Below are positions 8,411 to 17,275 of a stretch of DNA of 64,000 nucleotides, in pieces (the first letter of the stretch is position 1; each line of letters opens with the position of its first letter). Source of the stretch: Alkalibacillus filiformis (GTDB lineage: Bacteria; Bacillota; Bacilli; Bacillales; Alkalibacillaceae). The stretch spans positions 183,711 to 247,710 of the forward strand of contig NZ_JAUSUP010000002.1 of the NCBI RefSeq assembly GCF_030814115.1. The letters run 5' to 3'. Below the pieces are notes generated by a model. It searched no databases. It saw only the letters and a list, made by a program, of their open reading frames with translations, and was not told the origin of the DNA. Both the position numbers and the translations under genes were made by a program.

Positions 8411-9610
8411 TTATTCATTTAAAGGATAATTCTCTAGCAAATTACTGTACTTTTCTCTACGCGCGGTATTTGAATTGTTAACAAAGTCGGCAGTGTCAAT
8501 AAACTCAATTAGATAGTGGCTTTGTTTAGATGATAGATTATTATAATCAATTTCTTTATCAACGGTTAATCCAATTAAATAGGTTAGTATATCAACTCTT
8601 TCAATTTTTTCCAAACGATCATTTTCGCTCATAAATTCTAAAGTATCATTTAGTGCCTTTAAAGTTATTGATATCATTTCTTTAATTTCTTCTACACTAC
8701 GACTACCAATAGCTTTAGCTTTTGTATCAGAAGGGATGGGACTAAAATTTCCTTTTTTATCACCACCAGTAACTTTGAAATATGCAGCGTTCAAAGTAGC
8801 TAAAGGAATTGATACTTCGGCAGATTTTTTGGGCATTAAATGTTCTAATTCCTTACTTTCTAGTTCTTTAACAAACGGATTTACATAATCTGTATAGAAG
8901 TCAATGCCTTTGACAAGTAAATCTGTTAAATAAACCATATCTCCTGTAACACGGCTTCCAGCTAAGTTTAAGACTTCAAACCATTCCATTTGCTCTACCT
9001 TAGATAAATTAGTAGCAAAGTTAACCACATAGTAGTATTGCTGGTGCTTTTTTCGAATTGTGTTCAATAAATCTTTTGTATTATCTTCTTTTAAATACTC
9101 TTTGCTGTTCACGTATTCTAAATATTTGGTTTGATCTTTGTTGTAAAGTTTTCCAACAGGTATTTGATATTCTTTAACTGTTTCTTTATTTCGAAGCGAA
9201 GTAAATTTTCCTTTACGCAAATCAAGTACGATATCTTCAACATCCTCATGGTCAACATGAGCTTTATAGTTAGTGGAAAGCCTCTGTTGTCCATCAACTA
9301 CTGAATGTTTTCCTAATAAACTTTCCTTATTAAGTATTTCTCTGTCTAAAAATCCAATTTGTTCGATAACCTGTTCAGGGTCATCAATAAAATTAATAGA
9401 GATAGGGGCTACAGGGGACTTACCAAGTAGTTGATAATTAAATAAATCAACCATTTTAGGTAGAGTCCAACGAATATAAGTTTGATAAATCGGGAGAACC
9501 ATTTTACCTTGTTCAATCTCGTCACACAATAACTGTAACGTCATATCTTTTCTTTCCTTACTAGGATCAAAAACTGCCTTTTTGTATAAATCCATAACAC
9601 TTTTTTTCAA
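8411..9610 (-). CDS. Stand-alone DUF262 (ParB/GmrS-like) protein
   Basis: 399 residues, cytoplasmic. Residues 36-50 (KMVLPIYQTYIRWTL) and the VVDGQQRLST motif at 104-113 are the DUF262 hallmarks. This ParB-like fold supplies nucleotide binding and hydrolysis in GmrSD-type IV restriction enzymes. I see no HNH (DUF1524) nuclease motif in the C-terminal half, so it lacks the usual GmrD part, and no separate partner gene adjoins. The start is TTG 9610, spaced 9-10 nt from AGAGGGA; an ATG five codons on is an alternative. A defence role is likely from the family but unproven. It is flanked by the RhuM gene and an IS21 relic. Confidence 0.75.
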   Translation of the reverse strand: MKKSVMDLYKKAVFDPSKERKDMTLQLLCDEIEQGKMVLPIYQTYIRWTLPKMVDLFNYQLLGKSPVAPISINFIDDPEQVIEQIGFLDREILNKESLLGKHSVVDGQQRLSTNYKAHVDHEDVEDIVLDLRKGKFTSLRNKETVKEYQIPVGKLYNKDQTKYLEYVNSKEYLKEDNTKDLLNTIRKKHQQYYYVVNFATNLSKVEQMEWFEVLNLAGSRVTGDMVYLTDLLVKGIDFYTDYVNPFVKELESKELEHLMPKKSAEVSIPLATLNAAYFKVTGGDKKGNFSPIPSDTKAKAIGSRSVEEIKEMISITLKALNDTLEFMSENDRLEKIERVDILTYLIGLTVDKEIDYNNLSSKQSHYLIEFIDTADFVNNSNTARREKYSNLLENYPLNE

Positions 9611-9954
9611 AAAATCACGTCCCTCTGTTTTTAAGTATATTTAAATAATACTCAAACAAAATAGAGAAGTCAATGTTTTTTTGGTAACTTATTAACTGCA
9701 GCTGTGTTTTTTAGTTCATTTTTTAACGAAAAATTAAAGCTGCTCCTATTTTTTGTTTATAGTAAATGTGTTTAAATTTATCAAGAGTGCAAATATAGTA
9801 ATGTATCTCTTCACTATTGATTGTGGTTTTTTCTCCTTTTAACTGCGAATTGCTATAAACATCATCTTATGCAGGTTGTTTACAATCCAGTCTGATCTGA
9901 GTAAAAAATGACTTTGGTTTCGATAGTCATAAGTGTCTCATTTAATACTCTCAA
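9611..9954. other. Intergenic stretch between DUF262 gene and IS21 relic
   Basis: It is AT-rich and contains the promoter region of the DUF262 gene. I see no open frame or strong hairpin; part may be decayed IS21 sequence. Confidence 0.35.
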
Positions 9955-9997
9955 CAACAGTTTGAATTTCCCTACTTTCAACGGAATGAAATTCCCT
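9955..9997 (-). repeat. Two tandem copies of a 19-bp motif at the end of the IS21 relic
   Basis: CAACAGTTTGAATTTCCCT (9955-9973) and CAACGGAATGAAATTCCCT (9979-9997) match at 15 of 19 positions with a 24-bp period. Multiple terminal transposase-binding repeats are typical of IS21-family ends, so these probably mark the right end of the broken element. Confidence 0.5.
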
Positions 9998-10002
9998 AGT
10001 TT

Positions 10003-10356
10003 CTATAACTTAGCTGGTTGGATACCAGCTTGTTTCTTAGGTTTTTGCCTATAAGGTTTGATAAAATCCCGAAGGATGGTCATTTTGCCCTCATAACCCA
10101 TGGCTCGTATCTCGTCTAATAACACCGAACAGTTTGTCGCCCCCTCTTGAACCCGTTCTTTTAAATAGTCTTTGAATGGTTCCAGCTTGCTAACTCTTGA
10201 TGATACCTGTTTCAGTTTGAATAGTTGATCTGATTTTATGTACTTACGAATGGTTTTAGGATCAACCCTTGTTTCATTCACTATAGTCGTAATTGACCAC
10301 CCTTTTTGATAAAGTAAACTGCCAATGTACAATTCTAATCTAACTATTATGTACAA
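10003..10356 (-). pseudogene. IS21-family transposase (IstA) N-terminal fragment
   Basis: 117 codons remain of a protein that is normally about 400-500 residues. The visible part is the helix-turn-helix (YQKGWSITTIVNETRVDPKTIRKYI) and the following LEPFKDYLKERV segment of IstA. It stops just before the DDE catalytic core, ending KKQAGIQPAKL, where the reading departs from family sequence as if by an internal deletion. No istB ATPase gene follows. The apparent start is TTG. It is non-functional and marks past transposition at the edge between accessory genes and the conserved core. Confidence 0.75.
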
Positions 10357-10457
10357 AAAGATTTACATATATCAATTTATCCACTCACTTTCATCTAGTT
10401 TCAGACAGTATCACTTTATACCACAAATAATTCTTATTTTCCTGAAAATTATATTCA

Positions 10458-10496
10458 AAATAAAAGCAAGGAACCCAAACAAAAGTTCCTCGCTTT
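10458..10496 (-). terminator. Terminator downstream of rlmH
   Basis: On the minus strand GCGAGGAAC pairs with GTTCCTTGC and is followed by TTTTATTTT. It ends the rlmH transcript, including the coupled 22-codon frame. Confidence 0.75.
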
Positions 10497-10507
10497 ATAT
10501 CAGTTAA

Positions 10508-10576
10508 TTAATTTCTTAGCAGCCTATCAATTTGCTCTTTATTGAGCGTAATACTTGCATCACTTTTCTTTACCAT
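10508..10576 (-). CDS. Possible 22-residue protein translationally coupled to rlmH
   Basis: ATG overlaps the rlmH stop codon (TAATG) and reads [20 protein letters not shown] before ending RN and a stop. A GGGGTGAAC sequence at the end of rlmH could act as its ribosome-binding site. It lies before the terminator, so it is transcribed with rlmH. I do not recognise it; it is hydrophilic and amphipathic. It may be a chance frame. Confidence 0.3.
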   Translation of the reverse strand: MVKKSDASITLNKEQIDRLLRN

Positions 10577-11055
10577 TAACGGTGATACGGTTCACCCCTA
10601 TTAATCCTATACCCCCGATAAACCTGCTCCAACAAGATCAACCGCATTAACTGGTGTGGATAAGTCATTTTGCTAAAGGAAATGGCGTAGTCACTTCGTT
10701 GTTTAACTTCATCGCTTAGGCCGAGTGAACCGCCAATGACAAAAGCGATCTTACTCTTGCCATATGTAGCTAAGTCGTCCATTTTCTTGGCAAAGGCTTC
10801 TGATGTTAATGGCTTGCCTTCGATTTCAAGTGTGATGACATATGTATCTGTGGATATCTTTGTTAATATCTTTTCGCCTTCTTTATTTTTGACCGCTTCT
10901 TCTTCTGCTTCACTCATATTGTCTGGTGCTTGTTCATCTGGTACTTCTTCTATTTTCACTTTGGCATATTTACTAAGCCGCTTCATATATTCATCGATGC
11001 CTTGTTTTAAGTATTTTTCTTTTAGTTTTCCGACTGAGACAATTGTAATGTTCAT
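10576..11055 (-). CDS. rlmH: 23S rRNA (pseudouridine1915-N3)-methyltransferase RlmH
   Basis: 159 residues, full family length. It is a SPOUT-class trefoil-knot methyltransferase: [15 protein letters not shown] (about 103-117) is the SAM-binding knot, and the C-terminal [14 protein letters not shown] contains the conserved substrate and dimer residues. It methylates pseudouridine 1915 in helix 69 of 23S rRNA on assembled 70S ribosomes. ATG follows GGAGGTGCGAC. In Bacillus it lies beyond htrC at the end of the wal cluster. Here asnB is placed between. Confidence 0.97.
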   Translation of the reverse strand: MNITIVSVGKLKEKYLKQGIDEYMKRLSKYAKVKIEEVPDEQAPDNMSEAEEEAVKNKEGEKILTKISTDTYVITLEIEGKPLTSEAFAKKMDDLATYGKSKIAFVIGGSLGLSDEVKQRSDYAISFSKMTYPHQLMRLILLEQVYRGYRINRGEPYHR

Positions 11056-11102
11056 TGTCGCACCTCCATCTACTCTTAGTATATCTTAAGGTTTAAAAAC
11101 AA

Positions 11103-11130
11103 TAAAACCCTGACTACGCATAGCCAGGGT
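11103..11130 (-). terminator. Terminator of asnB
   Basis: On the minus strand ACCCTGGCTA and TAGTCAGGGT form an imperfect hairpin, followed by TTTTATTG, 9 bp past the asnB stop codon. Confidence 0.7.
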
Positions 11131-11138
11131 CCATACTT

Positions 11139-12635
11139 TTATGCTGTTGCCCACTTACCGACCGTTTCAACGGCTGAACGGCTTGGGAACAATTCCTTAA
11201 AGATTTTATAATATAATGCTTCTTGTTTACTTCTTAATTCTACTGTTGCTTCTTGTTGATATGTTTTCAATTCTTCATCAGAAATTGTCTCATTCGCATG
11301 CTGTTCTAAAATGTCTAATGCGCCGCTTCCTTCTGAGAATTCTTCCTTTTTACGCCAAAGGACACTTTCAGGTAGTACACCATCAAAAGCTCTTCTTAAA
11401 ATCGTCTTCTCCATTTGACCTTCTTTATGCAGCTTCAACTCAGCTGGGATCTTCAACGCTTCATCGATCAGTTTTAAGTCTAGGAAAGGAACTCTTAACT
11501 CTAATGAATGCGCCATACTCATTCGATCGGCGCGTTGTAGATTTATATTGTGCAGTGAATTAATGATTCGAATAATCTCATCGTTTAAAACTTCTGTTGT
11601 ATTGTAGTCTTTTAAGTAATCATAACCAGCGAAAAGCTCGTCTGCACCTTCACCAGATAAAATAACTTTAACGTGTTGTGATGCTAATTTTGAGACGAAA
11701 TAGTTTGGCAAAGCACTTCTAACGAGTGATGGTTCGTACGATTCTAAGTGGTAGATCACAGTACGGATCACTTCGACTAATTCTTCTTTCGTATAAATAT
11801 ATTCATAATGGTCAGTTCCAATTGCTTTTGCTACTTCGCGAGCGCGTAAGACGTCTTCGCTTCCTTCAGAGCCGACACAAAATGATTTTAAAGGCGTTTG
11901 ACCTTCATAATGCTCTTTAGCAATCGCAGCAATTAAGCTACTGTCTAAACCACCACTTAGTAATACACCGACTTCAACGTCAGATAATAATCGTTTTTTA
12001 ACAGCATGCGTTAATGTATCATTAATCGTTTCACATATAGCCTCTTGGTCAGGCTCGCGCATATCTTCTGGTTGCTGAATTTCGCGATAACAAACAAAAC
12101 CCGTCTCAGGCGTATAATAATGACCAGCTGGAAATTCGTAAACGTCTTCAGTCATTAAATATAACGTCTTTAACTCTGAAGCAAAAACATACTCACCATT
12201 TTCATCTTTGGCATAATACAATGGCTTAATGCCTAAAGTATCTCTTCCAGCTACAAAAGTATTGTTCTCATCATCTGCTAAGAAGAAAGCAAACATACCG
12301 TCTAACTTCATAATGCCATCCACACCTTTATCCTCATACAGCTTTAAGACGATTTCGCTATCCGATTTCGTTAATAACTTATCCTCATATTTTTGTTTTA
12401 ATTGTGGATAATTATAAACCTCGCCATTAACGACTACCCATTTCGTTTCACCTTTATTTGTAATAGGTTGAATACCATCGTCTAAACCGATAATCGATAA
12501 ACGTTGATGACCTAAATGAAAATGATTGAGTCGTACGTCTTTTCCTTCATCTGGACCTCTGTGCTTCATGCTTGATAGCACGGGATCCATTTCTGTTTTG
12601 TTTAAAAATCCTGTTGTCGCAAATATTCCACAAAT
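11139..12635 (-). CDS. asnB: Asparagine synthase (glutamine-hydrolysing), apparent ATT start
   Basis: It makes asparagine from aspartate, ATP and glutamine. The N-terminal Ntn-type glutaminase domain (ICGIFATTGFL, HRGPDEG, VNGEVYN) needs Cys at position 2 with a free amino group. The C-terminal synthetase domain has the PP-loop LLSGGLDSSLIAA and GEGADELFAGYDY. The open frame begins at GTG 12644, but that GTG is itself part of the GAGGTG ribosome-binding site and would put Cys at position 5. ATT 12635, directly before the Cys codon and 6 nt from GAGGTG, restores the Met-Cys start. The product is 498 residues, the short AsnB class. It has its own terminator and sits between rlmH and htrC, an unusual place for it in this cluster. 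Confidence 0.92.
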   Translation of the reverse strand: MCGIFATTGFLNKTEMDPVLSSMKHRGPDEGKDVRLNHFHLGHQRLSIIGLDDGIQPITNKGETKWVVVNGEVYNYPQLKQKYEDKLLTKSDSEIVLKLYEDKGVDGIMKLDGMFAFFLADDENNTFVAGRDTLGIKPLYYAKDENGEYVFASELKTLYLMTEDVYEFPAGHYYTPETGFVCYREIQQPEDMREPDQEAICETINDTLTHAVKKRLLSDVEVGVLLSGGLDSSLIAAIAKEHYEGQTPLKSFCVGSEGSEDVLRAREVAKAIGTDHYEYIYTKEELVEVIRTVIYHLESYEPSLVRSALPNYFVSKLASQHVKVILSGEGADELFAGYDYLKDYNTTEVLNDEIIRIINSLHNINLQRADRMSMAHSLELRVPFLDLKLIDEALKIPAELKLHKEGQMEKTILRRAFDGVLPESVLWRKKEEFSEGSGALDILEQHANETISDEELKTYQQEATVELRSKQEALYYKIFKELFPSRSAVETVGKWATA

Positions 12636-12727
12636 AATTAACACCTCATTTATTATTTTTAAAATTTAATATTGTTTAACATTCTACCAAATGTTCGTCT
12701 TTTTACAAGTCCGTATTACAACTATAT

Positions 12728-12966
12728 TTATGCACAGTTTACTAACTCCTGATTTAACAAGTGTTTACTTGTCCATAAGTTATACACATTCTATGTGTGC
12801 AACTTGTTTATAAACATGAAATTCAATCAATTCCTGGGGAAAAGTTAAGGTTATCCACAGGTTTATCAACATATTAACATATGTTCGTGCTATATTTAGT
12901 TTCAACTTAATCTCTTAACACAATATATGGTCTAGTTAATTTATTTTACCCACATTTTGTGCATAA
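12728..12966. other. Cluster of four perfect DnaA boxes outside oriC
   Basis: Perfect TTATNCACA boxes occur at 12728-12736 (+), 12780-12788 (+), 12851-12859 (+, the optimal TTATCCACA) and 12958-12966 (-). One-mismatch boxes occur at 12863-12871, 12946-12954 and 12979-12987. The 402-bp gap between asnB and htrC contains no gene. It also holds the asnB promoter region. It is about 31 kb from oriC, so it may titrate DnaA, modulate initiation or regulate asnB. Confidence 0.7.
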
Positions 12967-13006
12967 ACCTCTTAATAATGTGGAAAACCACTCATTTCCG
13001 AACAAT

Positions 13007-13040
13007 ATAAAAAGACTTACCCACATTGTGAGTAAGTCTT
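13007..13040 (-). terminator. Terminator of the htrC/wal operon
   Basis: On the minus strand AAGACTTACTCA and TGGGTAAGTCTT (one wobble pair) form a 12-bp stem followed by TTTTTATATT, just past the htrC stop codon. Confidence 0.8.
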
Positions 13041-13046
13041 CTTCAT

Positions 13047-14264
13047 TTAAAACTCCTGTGATGTTAACGTGAGACTTGTTTCATAACGTTCTCCATTTCG
13101 GTAGAACGTTATGTCAATTTCATCACCTGGGTTTGTTTCATTGTATAAATACTGTCTTAACTCATAAACATTACCGATTTCTTCACCATTCATATCAATG
13201 ATGACATCGTACTGTTCAAGTCCTGCTTGGTCTGCTGGTGATATGGTCTCAACTGATGCGACTAATACACCACGATCAACATCTTCAGGTAAATTCAGCG
13301 TGTTGCGTAAATGGTGTTGAGCAACATCTTGTAAAGAATATGGTGAAATACCTAAGTATGAACGCGTCACCGCTCCTTGTTGCTCTAATTCTTCCATGAT
13401 TGGTCGGGCCATATCAATTGGAATGGCAAAACCTAATCCTTCTAACTGCGGTGATGCAATCTTCATTGAGTTAATACCGATTAACTCGCCTTCTAAATTC
13501 ACAAGAGCACCACCTGAGTTACCTGGATTAATCGCTGCATCGGTTTGGATCACTTCCATTTGCCAATCGATTACGCCGTTTTGTGTGTAGTCTATTGGAA
13601 TTAACCGGTCCATCCCACTAATAATTCCTTGTGTTACTGACCCAGCAAATTGAAGACCAAGTGGGTTACCAATTGCTAAAACTGGTTCTCCTACATTGAT
13701 CGTTTCTGATTGGCCTAACTCAATGACTTGATCAACGAATGTATCTTCTACTCGTAAAACTGCCAAGTCAGAGTACATATCGCCACCAATGACTTCGGCT
13801 TCTACTTGCTCTTCTTCTGAGAAAACGACTTCAACAGAGTCTGCACCTTCAATAACGTGATAATTAGTCACAACGTAAGCTTCGCCATCTGTTTGTTTAT
13901 AAACAACTCCTGATCCTGTAGGGGCATCGTCTGGGTCTTGTTCCATTTGTTGACCGAAAATATTTTGATTTTGAATATTAACGACTCCTACAACAGCGTC
14001 CGAAACTTCATCTACTATGTCTGTTATTTGTGACTGAATGTTTACCTCGACATTCCTTTGTTCAGCAACGTCTTCTTCGTTTAACTCTTGGTCAGTTGTA
14101 CCCGTTTGTTCATTTGTGTTATTGGATAACACATCAGTACCTGTTATTGCAGATAATGCAAAAAACATGATTGCTGAACCTATAATGGCGCCAACGATTG
14201 CTGCAAACCATGGGCGGCCCTGTTTTTGCTTTGATGATTTAATATGATCATCATAGTAACCCAT
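13047..14264 (-). CDS. htrC: Membrane-anchored serine protease HtrC (HtrA/DegP family, YyxA)
   Basis: 405 residues. A short cytoplasmic N-terminus is followed by one membrane helix (about 19-40), an acidic linker, a trypsin-like protease domain and a C-terminal PDZ domain (about 300-400). The catalytic triad is visible as His136 (TNYHVIEG), Asp166 (YSDLAVL) and Ser250 (NPGNSGGAL). It should degrade or refold damaged proteins on the outer face of the membrane. It is the last gene of the wal operon, with its own stem-loop terminator. The stop-to-start gap from walJ is short, supporting co-transcription. Confidence 0.95.
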   Translation of the reverse strand: MGYYDDHIKSSKQKQGRPWFAAIVGAIIGSAIMFFALSAITGTDVLSNNTNEQTGTTDQELNEEDVAEQRNVEVNIQSQITDIVDEVSDAVVGVVNIQNQNIFGQQMEQDPDDAPTGSGVVYKQTDGEAYVVTNYHVIEGADSVEVVFSEEEQVEAEVIGGDMYSDLAVLRVEDTFVDQVIELGQSETINVGEPVLAIGNPLGLQFAGSVTQGIISGMDRLIPIDYTQNGVIDWQMEVIQTDAAINPGNSGGALVNLEGELIGINSMKIASPQLEGLGFAIPIDMARPIMEELEQQGAVTRSYLGISPYSLQDVAQHHLRNTLNLPEDVDRGVLVASVETISPADQAGLEQYDVIIDMNGEEIGNVYELRQYLYNETNPGDEIDITFYRNGERYETSLTLTSQEF

Positions 14265-14292
14265 TTAAAACACCTCACTCATTCTATTAACT

Positions 14293-15087
14293 TTAAAGAT
14301 GTAAAATAGGTGTCGGCTTCACAGGACTTGTATTTTCTAGCTGTAAAGCCTCTCCTACAGGAAATCCATTCTCCTTCAGTCTCTGCTCTACACTCATTCG
14401 AGCTAAATCAACCATATTGTTATCTTGGCTTAAATGGCCTAAATATATTTTTTTCGTTTGATCCCCAATGACATCCATCATGGCATGTGCCGCATCATCA
14501 TTTGATACGTGGCCTAAATCACTTAATATTCTACGCTTCACATTCCATGGGTATCTCCCCATTTGTAACATACCCACATCATGATTAGTTTCAAACAACA
14601 GTGCATCAGCATTTTCGATTGTTTTTTTCATTCGTTCAGATACATAACCGGTATCCGTTAACACGGCTACTTTTTTATCTTCATAGTGAAACACGTAAAA
14701 CATTGGCTCTGCCGCATCATGTGAAACACCAAAACTTTCAATGTCTAATCCAGAAAAGTTTTTAACTGTTTCCATTTCGAATTCAAACTTTTGATCAGTC
14801 GTCACTTTGCCAATAGAATGATCCATCGCTTGCCATGTTTTAGCATTAGCATAAATCGGTAAGTTATACCGTCTAGCCATAATGCCTAACCCTTTTATGT
14901 GGTCACTATGTTCATGTGTCACTAAAATACCATCAAGGTCAGGTGGATCAACATCTACCTCATTTAAGAAGCTTTCAATTTTCTTACCACTTAAGCCAGC
15001 ATCCACTAACAATTTCGTCTTATTAGTCCCTATATAAAAAGCATTACCCGAACTTCCTGATGCTAGTACACTAAAATGTAAACTCAT
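14293..15087 (-). CDS. walJ: MBL-fold metallohydrolase WalJ (YycJ)
   Basis: 264 residues of metallo-beta-lactamase fold. The metal-binding [10 protein letters not shown] motif (HxHxDH), the TDTGYVSE segment and the later [10 protein letters not shown] are in order. B. subtilis YycJ is a 5'-3' exonuclease-type protein linked to coordinating cell division with DNA replication. The ATG overlaps the walI stop by 4 bp, so the two are translationally coupled in the wal operon. Confidence 0.95.
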   Translation of the reverse strand: MSLHFSVLASGSSGNAFYIGTNKTKLLVDAGLSGKKIESFLNEVDVDPPDLDGILVTHEHSDHIKGLGIMARRYNLPIYANAKTWQAMDHSIGKVTTDQKFEFEMETVKNFSGLDIESFGVSHDAAEPMFYVFHYEDKKVAVLTDTGYVSERMKKTIENADALLFETNHDVGMLQMGRYPWNVKRRILSDLGHVSNDDAAHAMMDVIGDQTKKIYLGHLSQDNNMVDLARMSVEQRLKENGFPVGEALQLENTSPVKPTPILHL

Positions 15088-15914
15088 TCACTTTCACTCC
15101 GCATAAATTCTTGCACTTGGTAGTCTATAAAATAGGAAATCGCTTGGACGAAGTTTTCCTCATCGTTCGGAATTAACTGTCCTTCTATTGCGTTGACGAA
15201 ATAATTCCGTTCGTCATTAATTGTTATTTTCCAAGTTGGTGTAAAAATTTGTGGTCCTTCTTCAACTAACGTATGATAACCTAAATTCATACCTGTCACT
15301 TCATCTTGTCTTTGTAAAACCGATGAATATAAGGCTTCAATTGCGTTAATTGGGTCTAATACTGTTTGTTCTTCACTTTGAACAGCAGTATCACTTAAAA
15401 TACGCTGGGCATAATTAACAGCTTCACCATCTTCGTTTAAGGTCACCGCAACTAACCCTGAAGTGTTAAAAAACACCGTTCGGTCATTTTGCTCTTGAAA
15501 GTACAAGATTAAGCGCTCATCATACTCACCCCAAAACTCATACTCACTACCACGATGAATTTGTTCTAATAACTCATCGTGGTTACCATTAAATTCAAAA
15601 GGCTCATCAAATTCACTTAAAATTGTATCTTCATTTAAGAGAATCATTGTTTGATTGTTAGCAGAATCAGCTATGTTAGCAAATTCTTCTTCTTCAAACT
15701 CATAACGCTCAGCCGATATATATACTTCACGCTTGCCTCTTTCCGGCAGTTCCCCAATCTCAATTTCATCAGCGACCAGTTGATCTTCAAAACTTGTTTG
15801 GGCTAACATTTCAAGATTTGTATCTCCAATTTTCTCAAGAAATTGTTGAGCAAGAAACAAGTTTAAAATTAAAAAACTAATAATAAACAGTGTTTTAATT
15901 TGTCCCCACTGCAT
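15084..15914 (-). CDS. walI: WalI (YycI), regulator of the WalK kinase
   Basis: 276 residues with a single N-terminal membrane helix ([20 protein letters not shown]) and a large, very acidic extracellular domain of the YycH/YycI fold. With WalH and WalK it forms a membrane complex that modulates WalK kinase activity. The gene is 2 bp downstream of walH and overlaps walJ. The strong Glu/Asp excess fits a haloalkaliphile. Confidence 0.93.
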   Translation of the reverse strand: MQWGQIKTLFIISFLILNLFLAQQFLEKIGDTNLEMLAQTSFEDQLVADEIEIGELPERGKREVYISAERYEFEEEEFANIADSANNQTMILLNEDTILSEFDEPFEFNGNHDELLEQIHRGSEYEFWGEYDERLILYFQEQNDRTVFFNTSGLVAVTLNEDGEAVNYAQRILSDTAVQSEEQTVLDPINAIEALYSSVLQRQDEVTGMNLGYHTLVEEGPQIFTPTWKITINDERNYFVNAIEGQLIPNDEENFVQAISYFIDYQVQEFMRSESE

Positions 15915-15916
15915 AC

Positions 15917-17275
15917 TTATCCATCCTCCTGCAAGGTGATCCGGTCTTCAAAGTAGCTCAATGGACGCCACACACCGTTTGCATACTTTATAAACCATGT
16001 TGGTTCCAAAAAGATTAAGTTGTTCGCAGAATCGGAGTCTCGAACGACCTCATAACCAATTTTAATATCTTCAATCGCCGGTAAGTAAAATTCATCAGAA
16101 GCATTTTCTAAAAATCTATAGACTGACTCACCTGACTGTATCGTAACTTGGTCTCCTTCACCGAGGTCAAAGCGGTTGGTCACTCTAAACAATGGTCTAC
16201 TTAACGCTTGCAGCTCTTGAGGTCCCCATGCTTGCTCCATTAACATATATCCATTGTCATCAAAGACAGGTAAACCATTTTGGTGAATTCTGTAGTCCAC
16301 CACTTGATTCATGTAATTAACACTTTCTAAACGGAAATCATCTGTCCAACCATAATGGTCGTTTGTAAAATCAAGGCTTCTTAGCAAAATATCTTGTCTT
16401 CCTGAATGTTCTCCTCCTGATACTGGAGGTTTATAGTAGCTCAAATATTGACTGCTTGAATTAAATGCATCTACTAATGTTAATAGTCTCGTACCATCTG
16501 TATAATTAACTTCATTTTCATCTTCTACGTTTTGTTGACGGACTAACGATGGATTACTAAACAAAACATTAACTAACGGTTGTTCATTTAAATCTTCTGT
16601 AAAGACTGTCTGTTGTGGAATTTCCGTCTCTTCAGTTGTTAGATAAATAAAGCGTTCCTCGTCGAAACCGATATCCACTTCTTCAACTGAAGCCATATCT
16701 GAACGATAGAAATAGTTTTGAATCGTTTCGTAAGCGCTAACCGATTCAATTTCACCATTCAGAACTTCATCTTCATAATCAGACATGAAAGTTACTTCTA
16801 TTCTTTCCTCAGAACTCTGAATTAATTGAAAGTAAACTCGATTAAATGTATGGTCATGCTGGAATTCAAACTGATCCACGTTAAATATTTGGTCAATTAA
16901 ACTGATCGGTACATCTACAGGGAATACGAGTTCCATGTTAGGTGACCAAAGTCCCCAAGAGCCACTTGATATATGTGAATCTATTTGTGAGAAGGACCAT
17001 TCGGTAATCTCTTCAAATAGTTCCGCTTCTTCTTGTTTGTCTGGAATGATGGCTGAATCTTTCGTTGACTGTCTCGTTTCATTAAAAACAATCTGGTCAG
17101 GTTGTAGAACTTGGCTAAGATGTTTAGGCTCACCATCTAATTCTGTTTCTTCTAGGTAAGTAGCTTGGTCTAATTCTTCATACTCTGGCTGATATGTCCA
17201 CAAAGCTAACGTGAGTAACAAGCTTGATAAGACTAATATAACTAATAAAGCTGTTTTAAACTGTTCCTTTCTCAT
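15917..17275 (-). CDS. walH: WalH (YycH), regulator of the WalK kinase
   Basis: 452 residues. One N-terminal membrane helix (about 10-28, TALLVILVLSSLLLTLALW) anchors a three-domain extracellular region typical of YycH. It pairs with WalI to tune WalK at the membrane. ATG overlaps the walK stop codon by 4 bp, showing translational coupling. The protein is acidic and free of Cys in the parts inspected. Confidence 0.94.
   Translation of the reverse strand: MRKEQFKTALLVILVLSSLLLTLALWTYQPEYEELDQATYLEETELDGEPKHLSQVLQPDQIVFNETRQSTKDSAIIPDKQEEAELFEEITEWSFSQIDSHISSGSWGLWSPNMELVFPVDVPISLIDQIFNVDQFEFQHDHTFNRVYFQLIQSSEERIEVTFMSDYEDEVLNGEIESVSAYETIQNYFYRSDMASVEEVDIGFDEERFIYLTTEETEIPQQTVFTEDLNEQPLVNVLFSNPSLVRQQNVEDENEVNYTDGTRLLTLVDAFNSSSQYLSYYKPPVSGGEHSGRQDILLRSLDFTNDHYGWTDDFRLESVNYMNQVVDYRIHQNGLPVFDDNGYMLMEQAWGPQELQALSRPLFRVTNRFDLGEGDQVTIQSGESVYRFLENASDEFYLPAIEDIKIGYEVVRDSDSANNLIFLEPTWFIKYANGVWRPLSYFEDRITLQEDG

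Noticed and set aside
12642..12644. GTG as the asnB start
   Set aside because: It is part of the ribosome-binding site and would bury the catalytic Cys.
13007..13040. Two further TTACNCACA-like DnaA boxes facing each other
   Set aside because: They are the two arms of the htrC terminator hairpin and each has a mismatch at a critical position.
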